Translations under genes and position numbers: made by a program
Notes under the pieces: generated by a model
The model's input: only the letters and a program-made list of their open reading frames with translations
The model's database searches: none
What the model was told of the DNA's origin: nothing
DNA from: Galbitalea sp. SE-J8
GTDB lineage: Bacteria; Actinomycetota; Actinomycetes; Actinomycetales; Microbacteriaceae
NCBI RefSeq assembly: GCF_030345695.1
Contig: NZ_JAUASV010000005.1
Span: 92,890-156,889, forward strand
Length of the DNA: 64,000 bases
Direction of reading: 5' to 3'
Shown here: positions 54,399 through 62,721 of the stretch, piece by piece
Position numbering within the stretch: position 1 is the first letter of the stretch
Layout: the number at the start of each line of letters is the position of its first letter

Positions 54399-55034
54399 GA
54401 TGGCGTGGTGCTCGTGCCGTTCCTCGAGTCGATCTGGGGAGCGGGCCGCGCCGGCGACCCCGCGCTGCTGCGGGTGATCGCGCACGCGGGCAACTCGGTG
54501 CTCGCGGCGTACCGCGACGAGCGCATCGTCGGGGCGGCGCTCGGTGTGCTCGGCTGGACCGATGGCCTGCACCTGCACTCGCACATGGTCGCGGTCGATC
54601 CCGGCCTGCGGGCGGGCGGCGTCGGCTTCGCGATCAAGCTCGCGCAGCGCGCCGAGTGCCTCGACCACGGGGTCGCGGAGATGCGCTGGACGTTCGACCC
54701 GCTCATCCGGCGCAACGCCCACCTCAACCTCGTGAAGCTCGGCGCGCGGGTGCTCGCGTATCGGCCGCACTTCTACGGCGAGCTCGCCGACGCGATCAAC
54801 GGCGACGACGCCACCGACCGGTTCGAGGTGGGCTGGCGCCTCGACGCCCCGCTCGGCGCGGCACCGGCCGGGGGGCCGGCGGAGGTGGTGCTCCCGCCCG
54901 ACTACGAGGCGCTGCGGCGCGAGGACGCGGCCGCGGCCCGTGTGCTGCGGGCGACGAGCGGCGCGGCGTTCGCGAGCGCGGCGGCGGCGGGCCGCGGCAT
55001 CCGGTTCACGGGAGACGGCTACCGCTTCGGGTGA
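54267..55034 (+). CDS. GNAT-like acyltransferase (COG3375 type) with duplicated N-terminus
   Basis: 255 residues from GTG 54267, or 233 from GTG 54333. The GNAT-like core has VLAAYRDERIVGAALGVLGW, LHLHSHMVAVDPGLRAGGVG, KLAQRAECLDHGVAEMRWTF, NAHLNLVKLGARVLAYRP. Such proteins are often encoded next to NSAR-type MenC homologues and, in Geobacillus, act as N-succinyltransferase on D-amino acids. The first 22 codons are repeated exactly, giving two identical starts; either copy could be used. Coupled to the dehydrogenase gene (GTGA). Confidence 0.82.
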   Translation: MIDARREADAAAHAAGVGVRPGVIDARREADAAAHAAGVGVRPVDGVVLVPFLESIWGAGRAGDPALLRVIAHAGNSVLAAYRDERIVGAALGVLGWTDGLHLHSHMVAVDPGLRAGGVGFAIKLAQRAECLDHGVAEMRWTFDPLIRRNAHLNLVKLGARVLAYRPHFYGELADAINGDDATDRFEVGWRLDAPLGAAPAGGPAEVVLPPDYEALRREDAAAARVLRATSGAAFASAAAAGRGIRFTGDGYRFG

Positions 55035-55072
55035 CCGGCGGCCGCCCGCGCTGACCCGCCTAGGCTGGCGGG

Positions 55073-56191
55073 ATGAGGGTCGAGGCCGTCGAGCTGCACC
55101 GCATCTCCATGCCGCTCGTGCGGCCGTTCGCGACGAGCTTCGGCTCGCAGACGGCGCGCGACATCCTGCTCCTGCGGGTGCGCACCGACGTCGGCGACGG
55201 CTGGGGCGAGTGCGTCGCGATGGCCGACCCGGTCTATTCGAGCGAGTACGTCGAGGGTTGTGCGGCGGTGTTGCGCGACTACCTCGTGCCCGCGCTGCTG
55301 CGCGCGTCGTCCGCGGGAACGGATGCCACGGCCGACTCGTTCGCCGGTGTCGCGCGGTTCGTCGTCGGCCACCGGATGGCGAAGGCGGCGCTCGAGACGG
55401 CACTGCTGGATGCCGAGACGCGTGCCGCGGGACAGTCGTTCGCGAGCCGGCTCGGTGCCACGCGCGAGGCCGTCGACTGCGGCGTGAGCGTGGGCATCGC
55501 CCCCGACCTGGACGGGCTGCTCGCCGAGGTGAGCGGCTACGTCGAGGCCGGCTACCGGCGCATCAAGCTCAAGATCAAACCCGGCTGGGACCTCGAGCCG
55601 GTCGCCCGGGTGCGCGAGCTCATCGGCGAGCTGCCGCTGCAGGTCGACGCGAACACGGCGTACAGCCGTGACGACATCGACCATCTGCGCGCGCTCGACG
55701 CGTTCGACCTGCTGCTCATCGAGCAGCCGTTCGTCGAGGAGGACATCGCGTCGCACGTGGCGTTGTCACGGGCGATCGCGACGCCGGTGTGCCTCGACGA
55801 GTCGATCACGGATGCCGTGGTCGCCGCCGACGCGATCGACCGGGGCGCGACATCCGTCGTCAACATCAAGGCGGGACGTGTCGGCGGCTACCTGGAGGCG
55901 GTGCGGGTGCACGACGTGGCGCGTTCCCGGGGTGTGCCGGTGTGGTGCGGCGGCATGCTCGAGACCGGACTCGGCCGAGCGGCCAACGTCGCTCTCGCGG
56001 CGCTGCCCGGCTTCACGCTGCCGGGCGACACGAGCGCCTCGGACCGCTACTTCGCCGAGGACCTCACCGAGCCGTTCGTGCTCGTCGACGGACGCCTGCC
56101 GGTGCCGACCGGTGCGGGCAGCGGCGTCACGGTGCGCGACGACCTCGTGGCGGCCTGGGCGACCCGGCCGCCCGAGACGCTGGGCGCCTGA
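55073..56191 (+). CDS. menC: Enolase-superfamily o-succinylbenzoate synthase/N-succinylamino acid racemase
   Basis: 372-residue member of the MenC/NSAR group. Catalytic K165-x-K167 (RIKLKIKPG), metal ligands D192 (DANTAY), E217 (IEQPF), D242 (LDES) and K266 (NIKAGR) are all present; GGMLETGLGRAANVAL and TLPGDTSASDRYF are group marks. Both OSB synthase and N-acyl/N-succinylamino acid racemase fit this sequence. The adjacent GNAT gene and lack of other menaquinone genes favour the racemase role. TAGGCT ends six bases before ATG 55073 (leaderless), although it closely follows the GNAT gene. Confidence 0.9.
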   Translation: MRVEAVELHRISMPLVRPFATSFGSQTARDILLLRVRTDVGDGWGECVAMADPVYSSEYVEGCAAVLRDYLVPALLRASSAGTDATADSFAGVARFVVGHRMAKAALETALLDAETRAAGQSFASRLGATREAVDCGVSVGIAPDLDGLLAEVSGYVEAGYRRIKLKIKPGWDLEPVARVRELIGELPLQVDANTAYSRDDIDHLRALDAFDLLLIEQPFVEEDIASHVALSRAIATPVCLDESITDAVVAADAIDRGATSVVNIKAGRVGGYLEAVRVHDVARSRGVPVWCGGMLETGLGRAANVALAALPGFTLPGDTSASDRYFAEDLTEPFVLVDGRLPVPTGAGSGVTVRDDLVAAWATRPPETLGA

Positions 56192-56194
56192 CCG

Positions 56195-57571
56195 TCACGC
56201 CTTCCAGATCGTCTTCAGGTTGCAGAACTCGCGGATGCCGGCGGCGGCCAGCTCGCGGCCGTAGCCCGAGTTCTTGATGCCGCCGAACGGCAGCTCCGGG
56301 AACGAGACGGTCATGCCGTTGATGAAGACGGCGCCCGCCTCGAGGGCGGTCGCGAACCAGTCGGCCTCGGCGTCATCCGTCGTCCACACGCTGCTCGACA
56401 GGCCGAACGCGGTCTGGTTGGCGAGCGCGACGGCCTCCTCGCGGGTCGAGGCGCGGTAGAGCGACGCGACCGGGCCGAACGCCTCCTCCATGACGAGCCG
56501 GATCTCGCCGTGCAGGTCGGCGACGACGGTCGGCGGGTAGAAGAAGCCGGGTCCGTCGGGCACGGTGCCGCCGGTGAGGATCGTGGCGCCGTGGGCGCGG
56601 GCGTCGTCGACGAGTCCGGCGAGGTCGTCGCGTCCCTGGGCGGTCGCGATCGGGCCGATCTGGGTCGCCTCGTCGAACGGGTCGCCGACCACGAGGGCTG
56701 CCATGCGCTCGGTGAAGCGTGCGGCGAACTCGTCGTAGACGTCCGCGTGCACGATGAACCGCTTCGCGCACACGCAGGACTGGCCGTTGTTGATGGTGCG
56801 GGCGGCGACCGCCGTGTCGATGGCGCGGTCCAGGTCGGCGGAGGGCATCACGATGAACGGGTCCGACCCGCCGAGCTCGAGCACCGTGTGCTTGAGGTTG
56901 CGGCCGGCACGCTCGGCGACCTGGCGGCCGGCGGGCTCCGAGCCGGTGAGAGTGACCGCCGTGACGCGCGCATCGTCGATGACGGAGGCCACCTCGGCCG
57001 AGCCGATCAGCAGCGTCTGGAACGACCCGGCCGGGAAGCCGCCGCGCTCGAACAGCGTGTCGAGGTAGAGCGCAGCCTGCGGCACGTTCGACGAGTGCTT
57101 GAGCAGGCCGGTGTTGCCGGCCATGAGGGCGGGTGCGGCGAAGCGCACCACCTGCCAGAGCGGGAAGTTCCACGGCATCACGGCGAGCACGACGCCGATC
57201 GGCTCGTACCGGAAGCCCGCGGAGCTCGCCGTGACGACGGATGCGTCGGCGAGCTGCTCCCCGGCGAGGAAGCCCTCGGCGTGGTCGGCGTAGAACCGCA
57301 TGCACGCGGCGCACTTGAGGGTCTCGGCGCGTGACTGGCCGATGGGCTTGCCCATCTCGCGGGTCAGGATCGCGGCCACCTCCTCGACGTCGGCCTCGAG
57401 CAGGTCGGCGGTCGCGCGCATCCAGGTGGCTCGCTCGTCGAAGCCGGTCTCGCGCAGGGCGCGGTGGGCGGCATCCGCGAGGGCGATGCGCCGGTCCACC
57501 TCGGCCGGGTCGTGCGCCTCGAAGGTCTTCTCGGTCTCGCCGGTGGTGGGGTTGATGGTCGCGATCGCCAT
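56195..57571 (-). CDS. gabD: NAD(P)-dependent succinate-semialdehyde dehydrogenase
   Basis: 458-residue aldehyde dehydrogenase oxidising succinate semialdehyde to succinate. E232 in LELGGSDPF and catalytic C266 in NNGQSCVCAKR are present, with MPWNFPLWQVVRFAAPALMA and LPFGGIKNSGYGREL. The GQSC(x)C form resembles NAD-dependent SSADH of actinobacteria. ATG 57571 (MAIATINPTTGET) is chosen; a longer frame runs into tRNA-Ser. Convergent with menC, only three bases between stops. Confidence 0.88.
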   Translation of the reverse strand: MAIATINPTTGETEKTFEAHDPAEVDRRIALADAAHRALRETGFDERATWMRATADLLEADVEEVAAILTREMGKPIGQSRAETLKCAACMRFYADHAEGFLAGEQLADASVVTASSAGFRYEPIGVVLAVMPWNFPLWQVVRFAAPALMAGNTGLLKHSSNVPQAALYLDTLFERGGFPAGSFQTLLIGSAEVASVIDDARVTAVTLTGSEPAGRQVAERAGRNLKHTVLELGGSDPFIVMPSADLDRAIDTAVAARTINNGQSCVCAKRFIVHADVYDEFAARFTERMAALVVGDPFDEATQIGPIATAQGRDDLAGLVDDARAHGATILTGGTVPDGPGFFYPPTVVADLHGEIRLVMEEAFGPVASLYRASTREEAVALANQTAFGLSSSVWTTDDAEADWFATALEAGAVFINGMTVSFPELPFGGIKNSGYGRELAAAGIREFCNLKTIWKA

Positions 57572-57618
57572 GCCTCTCACGGTACTCGCGGGCCGCGGGC
57601 AACAACGTGAGAAATCGG

Positions 57619-57703
57619 CGGAGAATGGGGGATTCGAACCCCCGAGGGCTTGCACCCAACACGCTTTCCAAGCGTGCGCCATAGGCCACTAGGCGAATTC
57701 TCC
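57619..57703 (-). tRNA. tRNA-Ser (GGA anticodon)
   Basis: On the minus strand: acceptor GGAGAAT with ATTCTCC, D arm CGCCTAGTGGCCTATGGCGC, anticodon loop CTTGGAAAG giving GGA, long variable arm TTGGGTGCAAGCCC, T arm GGGGGTTCGAATCCCCC. A long variable arm is expected for class II serine tRNA. Confidence 0.97.
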
Positions 57704-57709
57704 TGAGGA

Positions 57710-57793
57710 CCGTCCGCGCACCCGCCAGAGCCCGGTTACCCTTGCTGCGTCTCCGCCCTGGGGGAGTTGGCCTGGATGGCGCCACGCGGACGG
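57710..57793 (-). ncRNA. ffs: Small signal recognition particle RNA (4.5S-like)
   Basis: Minus strand. The ends CCGTCCGCG and CGCGGACGG pair, and the apical part holds CAGGGCGGAGACGCAGCAAG then GGTAACC, the Ffh-binding internal-loop signature with a GGAG-type tetraloop. It lies beside tRNA-Ser, as in other actinobacteria where it usually precedes dnaX. Ends are approximate. Confidence 0.85.
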
Positions 57794-57851
57794 CCGTCGT
57801 CCATCGTAGCCGAGACCGAACGCGGGTCCGACCGACGGGGCGGGCGGGAGC

Positions 57852-59261
57852 CTAGGCCGCGAGGCGCGGCCGGCCGCCACGGCGGGGGCGGCGAGTGGGG
57901 TCGACCCAGGGCGGCGGCACGAACCAGGGCACGCCGTCGCGCCATTCGAGGTTCCAGCCCTCTTCGTCGAAGACGCGATGGTGCAGCCAGCACAAGAGCA
58001 CACCGTTCGCGATGTCGGTCGGACCGTGCTGACCGTCCGGACCGGGCGCCCAGGGCGTCCAGTGCGCCGCCTCCGTCTGGGAGGGCGGGGCGGTGCAGCC
58101 GGGGAACACGCATCCGCCGTCCCGGGCGGCCATCGCCCGGCGCTGCGCGCGGGAGAAGAACCGCCGGCTCTCGCCGGCGTCGAGCACTTCGCCCTCGCCG
58201 CCGAGCACGACGGGGATGATCTCGGCGCCGGCGGCGAGCCGCCGCACGGTCGTCGCGCACACCGGCTCGTCGACGCCGCCGATCACGCCCGTGCCGACAC
58301 CCGTCGCGAGCACCTCGAGCGGCACGGTGACGAGCATCGACACCGACATGCCCGCGAGCTCCCCGTCGTCACGGCCCAGGGACTCGCGGCACAGGTCGAC
58401 GAGCGCATCGAGGCGCCGCTGCGCGAGCGTGCGGCGATCGTCGGGCGCCGGCTCGTCGAGGTCGGTGCCGTGAGTGTCATCGGTGCCAGCACCGTCGGCG
58501 CCGGGCTCGGCGGCCGCCGCGTCGACGGGGCGGAAGCGCACGCCGCGACGGAACGCGGTGCGGGCGTCGAGCGCGGCCAGGAGGAACCCGGCGGACTCGG
58601 GGTCGGCGTCGATCACCATCCGCGTCATGCCGTCGACGGGGACGCCGATGGCGAGGCCCCGCCTCGCGCGCAGTCGCCGCTCGCGCTCCTCGGCGTCGAG
58701 GGGCGCGTAGTCGGCGATCACGCGACGGCACAGGGCCGCCGCATCGCGCGGCGTGAGGGTCGCGGCGACGTCGACGAGCTGCTGCTCGACCGCGACGGCG
58801 GTCTCGGGATCGGTGCTGCACTCGTCGATGGCCGTCGCGATCGCGCGCGCCGTCGCCGCATCGACCCGCCCGGCGAGGAGCCCCGCCGCCACGGCCGGAT
58901 GCGCGGGAGGCAGCGGCTCGCCCGTGAGCGAGGTGCGCGCGGCGGTCGCGCGCGCCGCAGCGACCCACGCGGATGCGGCGCCGGATGCGACCCGCGCACG
59001 CTGCACGACGAGGTCGGCCGGCCCGCGAGCGCCGTGCGCACGGGCCAGGTCGCCGGAGTCGGCGGCATCCGCTCTGTCGCTGCGCCGCACGACCTGCGCG
59101 CTCAGCGCGACCGCCGCCGAATCCACGAGCCGCACCAGGTCACCGAGCCTGTCGATCGCCGACAGCAGCTCGGCATCCGTGAGGGCGTCGCCGCGCTCCG
59201 CCGCATCCGCGACGGCGCGCGCGACCCGCTCGAGTCGCTGGGCGCCGGTGAACGTGCTCAT
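57852..59261 (-). CDS. DUF222 / HNH endonuclease-domain protein
   Basis: 469-residue protein of the actinobacterial DUF222 (13E12-repeat-like) family. Residues 1-340 are the DUF222 region (LLAGRVDAATARAIATAIDE, GMTRMVIDADPESAGFLLAA). The C-terminal HNH nuclease motif is RDGGCVFPGCTAPPSQTEAA, H-W, then NGVLLCWLHHRVFDEEGW. Such genes occur in many copies with unclear function, possibly mobile. ATG 59261 has GAGG nine bases upstream; ATG 59276 is possible. Sits between ffs and pta. Confidence 0.9.
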   Translation of the reverse strand: MSTFTGAQRLERVARAVADAAERGDALTDAELLSAIDRLGDLVRLVDSAAVALSAQVVRRSDRADAADSGDLARAHGARGPADLVVQRARVASGAASAWVAAARATAARTSLTGEPLPPAHPAVAAGLLAGRVDAATARAIATAIDECSTDPETAVAVEQQLVDVAATLTPRDAAALCRRVIADYAPLDAEERERRLRARRGLAIGVPVDGMTRMVIDADPESAGFLLAALDARTAFRRGVRFRPVDAAAAEPGADGAGTDDTHGTDLDEPAPDDRRTLAQRRLDALVDLCRESLGRDDGELAGMSVSMLVTVPLEVLATGVGTGVIGGVDEPVCATTVRRLAAGAEIIPVVLGGEGEVLDAGESRRFFSRAQRRAMAARDGGCVFPGCTAPPSQTEAAHWTPWAPGPDGQHGPTDIANGVLLCWLHHRVFDEEGWNLEWRDGVPWFVPPPWVDPTRRPRRGGRPRLAA

Positions 59262-59297
59262 GGTGGTGAACCTCATGCTTGTGGCGCAAGCAAGTCC

Positions 59298-59325
59298 ATT
59301 GTAGCACACGGATTCGATGCTGCAA
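59298..59325 (-). promoter_or_regulatory. Promoter of the DUF222/HNH gene
   Basis: Minus strand TTGCAG (59320-59325), 16 bases, TACAAT (59298-59303), in the most AT-rich stretch nearby. A second minus-strand TTGCGT lies just upstream. Confidence 0.7.
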
Positions 59326-59424
59326 GACGCAATGCACATCGAGTATCGAACGGGTATACGAGAGACCGACCACGGGGCCGAAAGTCCCTGGGGGCCGTTC
59401 ACCCGGCATCCCTAGGCTGGTCGC

Positions 59425-61515
59425 GTGGCGCGCAGCATCTACATCTCGTCCGCGGAGGGACACTCGGGCAAGTCGTCGATCGCGCTCGGCGTGCTCGACC
59501 TGCTGAGCCACGAGGTCGGCCGCGTGGGCGTGTTCCGTCCGATCGCGCGCAGCACCGACGAGCGCGACTACGTGCTCGACCTGCTGCTCCAGCACGACGG
59601 CGTCGACCTCTCCTACGACGAGTGCGTCGGCACCGATTACGAGCAGGTGCACGACGACCCGGATGCGGCGCTCGGCCGCGTCGTCGAGCGCTTCCACGCG
59701 GTCGAGCGGCAGTGCGACGCCGTCGTGATCGTCGGCAGCGACTACACGGATGTCGGTTCCCCGACCGAGCTGGGATTCAACGCCCGCATCGCGGCGAACC
59801 TCGGCGCCCCCGTGCTGCTCGTGCTCACGGGCCGCAGCGTCGACGAGTCCCGGGCGCGCACGGCCGACGAGATGCGCCAGATCGCCGATCTCACGGTTCC
59901 CGAGCTCGCGCAGGCGCACGCGGGTCTGCTCGGGATCGTCGTGAACCGGGCCGATGCGGACGACCTCGACGGCATCCGCGACGCGATCGCGTCGGAGCAC
60001 GCGGGCGTGCCGGTGTGGACCGTGCCGGAGGACCGCTTCCTCGTGGCGCCGACCGTGCGCACCGTGATGCAGGCGATCGACGGCCGCCTCGTCTCGGGCG
60101 ACGAGACCCTGCTCGACCGGGAGGCGCTGGACTTCGTCGTCGCCGCGATGAGCATGGAGAACGTGCTGCCGCGCCTGACCGAGGGCGGCGTCGTGATCGT
60201 GCCGAGCGATCGCACCGAGATCGTGCTCGCGGTGCTCATGGCGCACGCGTCCGACACGTTCCCGTCGCTCGCCGCGCTCGTGCTCAACGGCGGCTTCACG
60301 ATCTCGCAGCCGCTGACCACGCTCATCCGCGGACTGCGCTCCGCGCTGCCGATTGTCGCGACCGACGGCGGCACCTGGGAGACCGCGAAGCAGCTGGGCG
60401 GCGTGCGCGGCCGCCTCGCGGCCGACTCGCAGCGCAAGTACGACACGGCGCTCGCGCTGTTCGAGCAGCACGTCGACACCGCGGCGCTGCTCGACGCGCT
60501 CAGCGTGACGCGCAGCGACGTCGTGACACCGCTGATGTTCGAGTTCGACCTGCTCGGCCGGGCGCGCGCCGACCGGCGCCGCATCGTGCTGCCCGAGGGC
60601 GACGACGACCGCGTGCTGCGCGCCGCGGCGACCGTGCTCAGCCGCGGCATCGCCGACCTGACGATCCTCGGCGACGAGACCGAGGTGCGCGGCCGCGCCG
60701 CCGGACTCGGCGTCGACATCGAGGCCGCGCAGATCCTGTCCCCGCGCGACGAGGCGCTGCGCGACCGGTTCGCGACGGAGTACGCCGAGCTCCGCGCGCA
60801 CCGCGGGATGACGTACGAGCTCGCGCGCGACGTCGTCACCGACGTCAGCTACTTCGGCACCATGATGGTGCACGACGGACTGGCCGACGGCATGGTGTCC
60901 GGGGCCGTGCACACGACGGCGCACACCATCCGTCCCTCGTTCGAGATCATCCGGACGCGGCCCGACGTGAGCGTCGTCTCGAGCGTGTTCTTCATGGCGC
61001 TCGCCGACCGGGTGCTCGTCTACGGCGACTGCGCGGTCGTGCCCGACCCGACCGCCGAGCAGCTCGCCGACATCGCGATCTCCTCCGCCACGACCGCGAG
61101 CGCGTTCGGGGTCGAGCCGCGCGTCGCGATGCTGTCGTACTCGACCGGCGAGTCCGGATCGGGCGCGGACGTCGAGAAGGTGCGCACCGCGACCGCGCTC
61201 GTCGTCCAACGCCGGCCCGACCTGCTCGTGGCCGGCCCCATCCAGTACGACGCCGCCTCGGATGCCGCGGTCGGGCGGTCGAAGATGCCCGGCAACGAGG
61301 TGGCCGGGCGAGCGACCGTGTTCGTGTTCCCCGACCTCAACACGGGCAACAACACCTACAAGGCGGTGCAGCGCTCGGCGGGCGCCGTCGCGATCGGGCC
61401 GGTGCTGCAGGGCCTCAACAAGCCCGTCAACGACCTCTCGCGCGGTGCACTCGTGCGCGACATCGTCAACACGATCGCGATCACCGCGATCCAGGCCCAA
61501 TCGGAGCGCGCATGA
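59425..61515 (+). CDS. pta: Phosphate acetyltransferase (long form)
   Basis: 696-residue enzyme interconverting acetyl-CoA and acetyl phosphate. N-terminal P-loop DRTGG domain (SSAEGHSGKSSIALGVLDLL) and central DRTGG part, then the C-terminal PTA_PTB domain (RRIVLPEGDDDRVLRAAATV, YFGTMMVHDGLADGMVSGAV, VFVFPDLNTGNNTYKAVQRS). TAGGCT ends six bases before GTG 59425, so leaderless. Overlaps ackA by four bases. Confidence 0.96.
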   Translation: MARSIYISSAEGHSGKSSIALGVLDLLSHEVGRVGVFRPIARSTDERDYVLDLLLQHDGVDLSYDECVGTDYEQVHDDPDAALGRVVERFHAVERQCDAVVIVGSDYTDVGSPTELGFNARIAANLGAPVLLVLTGRSVDESRARTADEMRQIADLTVPELAQAHAGLLGIVVNRADADDLDGIRDAIASEHAGVPVWTVPEDRFLVAPTVRTVMQAIDGRLVSGDETLLDREALDFVVAAMSMENVLPRLTEGGVVIVPSDRTEIVLAVLMAHASDTFPSLAALVLNGGFTISQPLTTLIRGLRSALPIVATDGGTWETAKQLGGVRGRLAADSQRKYDTALALFEQHVDTAALLDALSVTRSDVVTPLMFEFDLLGRARADRRRIVLPEGDDDRVLRAAATVLSRGIADLTILGDETEVRGRAAGLGVDIEAAQILSPRDEALRDRFATEYAELRAHRGMTYELARDVVTDVSYFGTMMVHDGLADGMVSGAVHTTAHTIRPSFEIIRTRPDVSVVSSVFFMALADRVLVYGDCAVVPDPTAEQLADIAISSATTASAFGVEPRVAMLSYSTGESGSGADVEKVRTATALVVQRRPDLLVAGPIQYDAASDAAVGRSKMPGNEVAGRATVFVFPDLNTGNNTYKAVQRSAGAVAIGPVLQGLNKPVNDLSRGALVRDIVNTIAITAIQAQSERA

Positions 61516-62624
61516 ACATCTTCGTCCTCAACTCGGGCAGCTCGTCGATCAAGTACCAGCTCATCGACCTCGACACCGAGGAGGTGCTCGCGCGCGGGCT
61601 CGTCGAGCGCATCGGCGAACCGGGCCAGGTGCCGGATCACCAGGCCGGGATCGCCGCCGTGCTGACGAGCCTCGGCGACGCGAGGATCGACGCGATCGGC
61701 CACCGCGTCGTGCACGGCGGCGACCGCTTCGACCGCGCCGTCATCGTCACCGACGAGGTGGAGGCCGCGATCGAGGAGCTCTCGGTGCTCGCGCCGTTGC
61801 ACAACCCCGCGAACCTCACCGGCATCCGTGCCGCACGGGCGGCCATGCCGGGCGTGCCGAACGTGGTCGTGTTCGACACCGCGTTCCACCAGACGCTCGA
61901 TGCCGCGGCGTACACCTACGCGATCCCCGCGGACCTGGCCCGCGAGTACGGCATCCGCCGTTACGGCTTCCACGGCACGAGCCACAAGTACGTGTCCGAG
62001 CGTGCGGCCGCGTTCCTCGGCCGGCCGCTCGAGCAGCTCAAGATCATCGTGCTGCACATCGGCAACGGCGCGTCCGCGACAGCGATCGACGGCGGACGCT
62101 CCATCGACACCTCGATGGGGATGACCCCGCTCGAGGGCCTCGTGATGGGCACCCGGTCGGGCGACCTCGACCCGGCCGTCGTGCTCGAACTGCAGCGCCG
62201 CGCGGGGCTGAGCGTCGACGAGGTCGACGACGTGCTGAACAAGAGGAGCGGACTGCTCGGGCTCAGCGGCTACAGCGACGAGCGCGACGTGCAGAAGGCC
62301 GCGGTCGAGGGCGACGAGGCGGCGGAGGTGGCGCTCTCGCTCTACCGCCACCGCATCCGTCACTATGTCGGCGCCTACGCGGCCCAGCTGCGCGGCCTCG
62401 ACGCGATCGTCTTCACGGGCGGGGTGGGCGAGAACAACACGCTCGTGCGGCGGCGCGTGCTGCGCGGCCTCGAGTTCATGGGCGTGCACGTGGACCCCGA
62501 CCGCAACGAGGTCGCCTCGAAGTCCGAGCGCCGCATCTCGCCCGACAACTGGCCGGTCTCCGTGCTCGTGATCCCGACCAACGAGGAACTGGAGATCGCG
62601 CGCCAGACCGCCGCGCTCATCTGA
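61512..62624 (+). CDS. ackA: Acetate kinase
   Basis: 370-residue kinase making ATP from acetyl phosphate and ADP. Motifs: FVLNSGSSSIKYQLID, GHRVVHGG, VFDTAFHQT, YGFHGTSHKYV, HIGNGAS, MGTRSGDLDP, FTGGVGEN. About 30 residues shorter than the E. coli enzyme, mainly because the segment between the first strand pair and the GHRVVHGG motif is reduced. All active-site motifs remain. Coupled to pta (ATGA). Confidence 0.96.
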   Translation: MNIFVLNSGSSSIKYQLIDLDTEEVLARGLVERIGEPGQVPDHQAGIAAVLTSLGDARIDAIGHRVVHGGDRFDRAVIVTDEVEAAIEELSVLAPLHNPANLTGIRAARAAMPGVPNVVVFDTAFHQTLDAAAYTYAIPADLAREYGIRRYGFHGTSHKYVSERAAAFLGRPLEQLKIIVLHIGNGASATAIDGGRSIDTSMGMTPLEGLVMGTRSGDLDPAVVLELQRRAGLSVDEVDDVLNKRSGLLGLSGYSDERDVQKAAVEGDEAAEVALSLYRHRIRHYVGAYAAQLRGLDAIVFTGGVGENNTLVRRRVLRGLEFMGVHVDPDRNEVASKSERRISPDNWPVSVLVIPTNEELEIARQTAALI

Positions 62625-62721
62625 CCGCCGCTCCTCCCCAGGCCGGGTCGCGGCCACGGATCCCGCCACCGGGGAGCGGATGCCACGGCGGGGTGTCCGA
62701 CCCCGCGGCTATCCTCGACAG

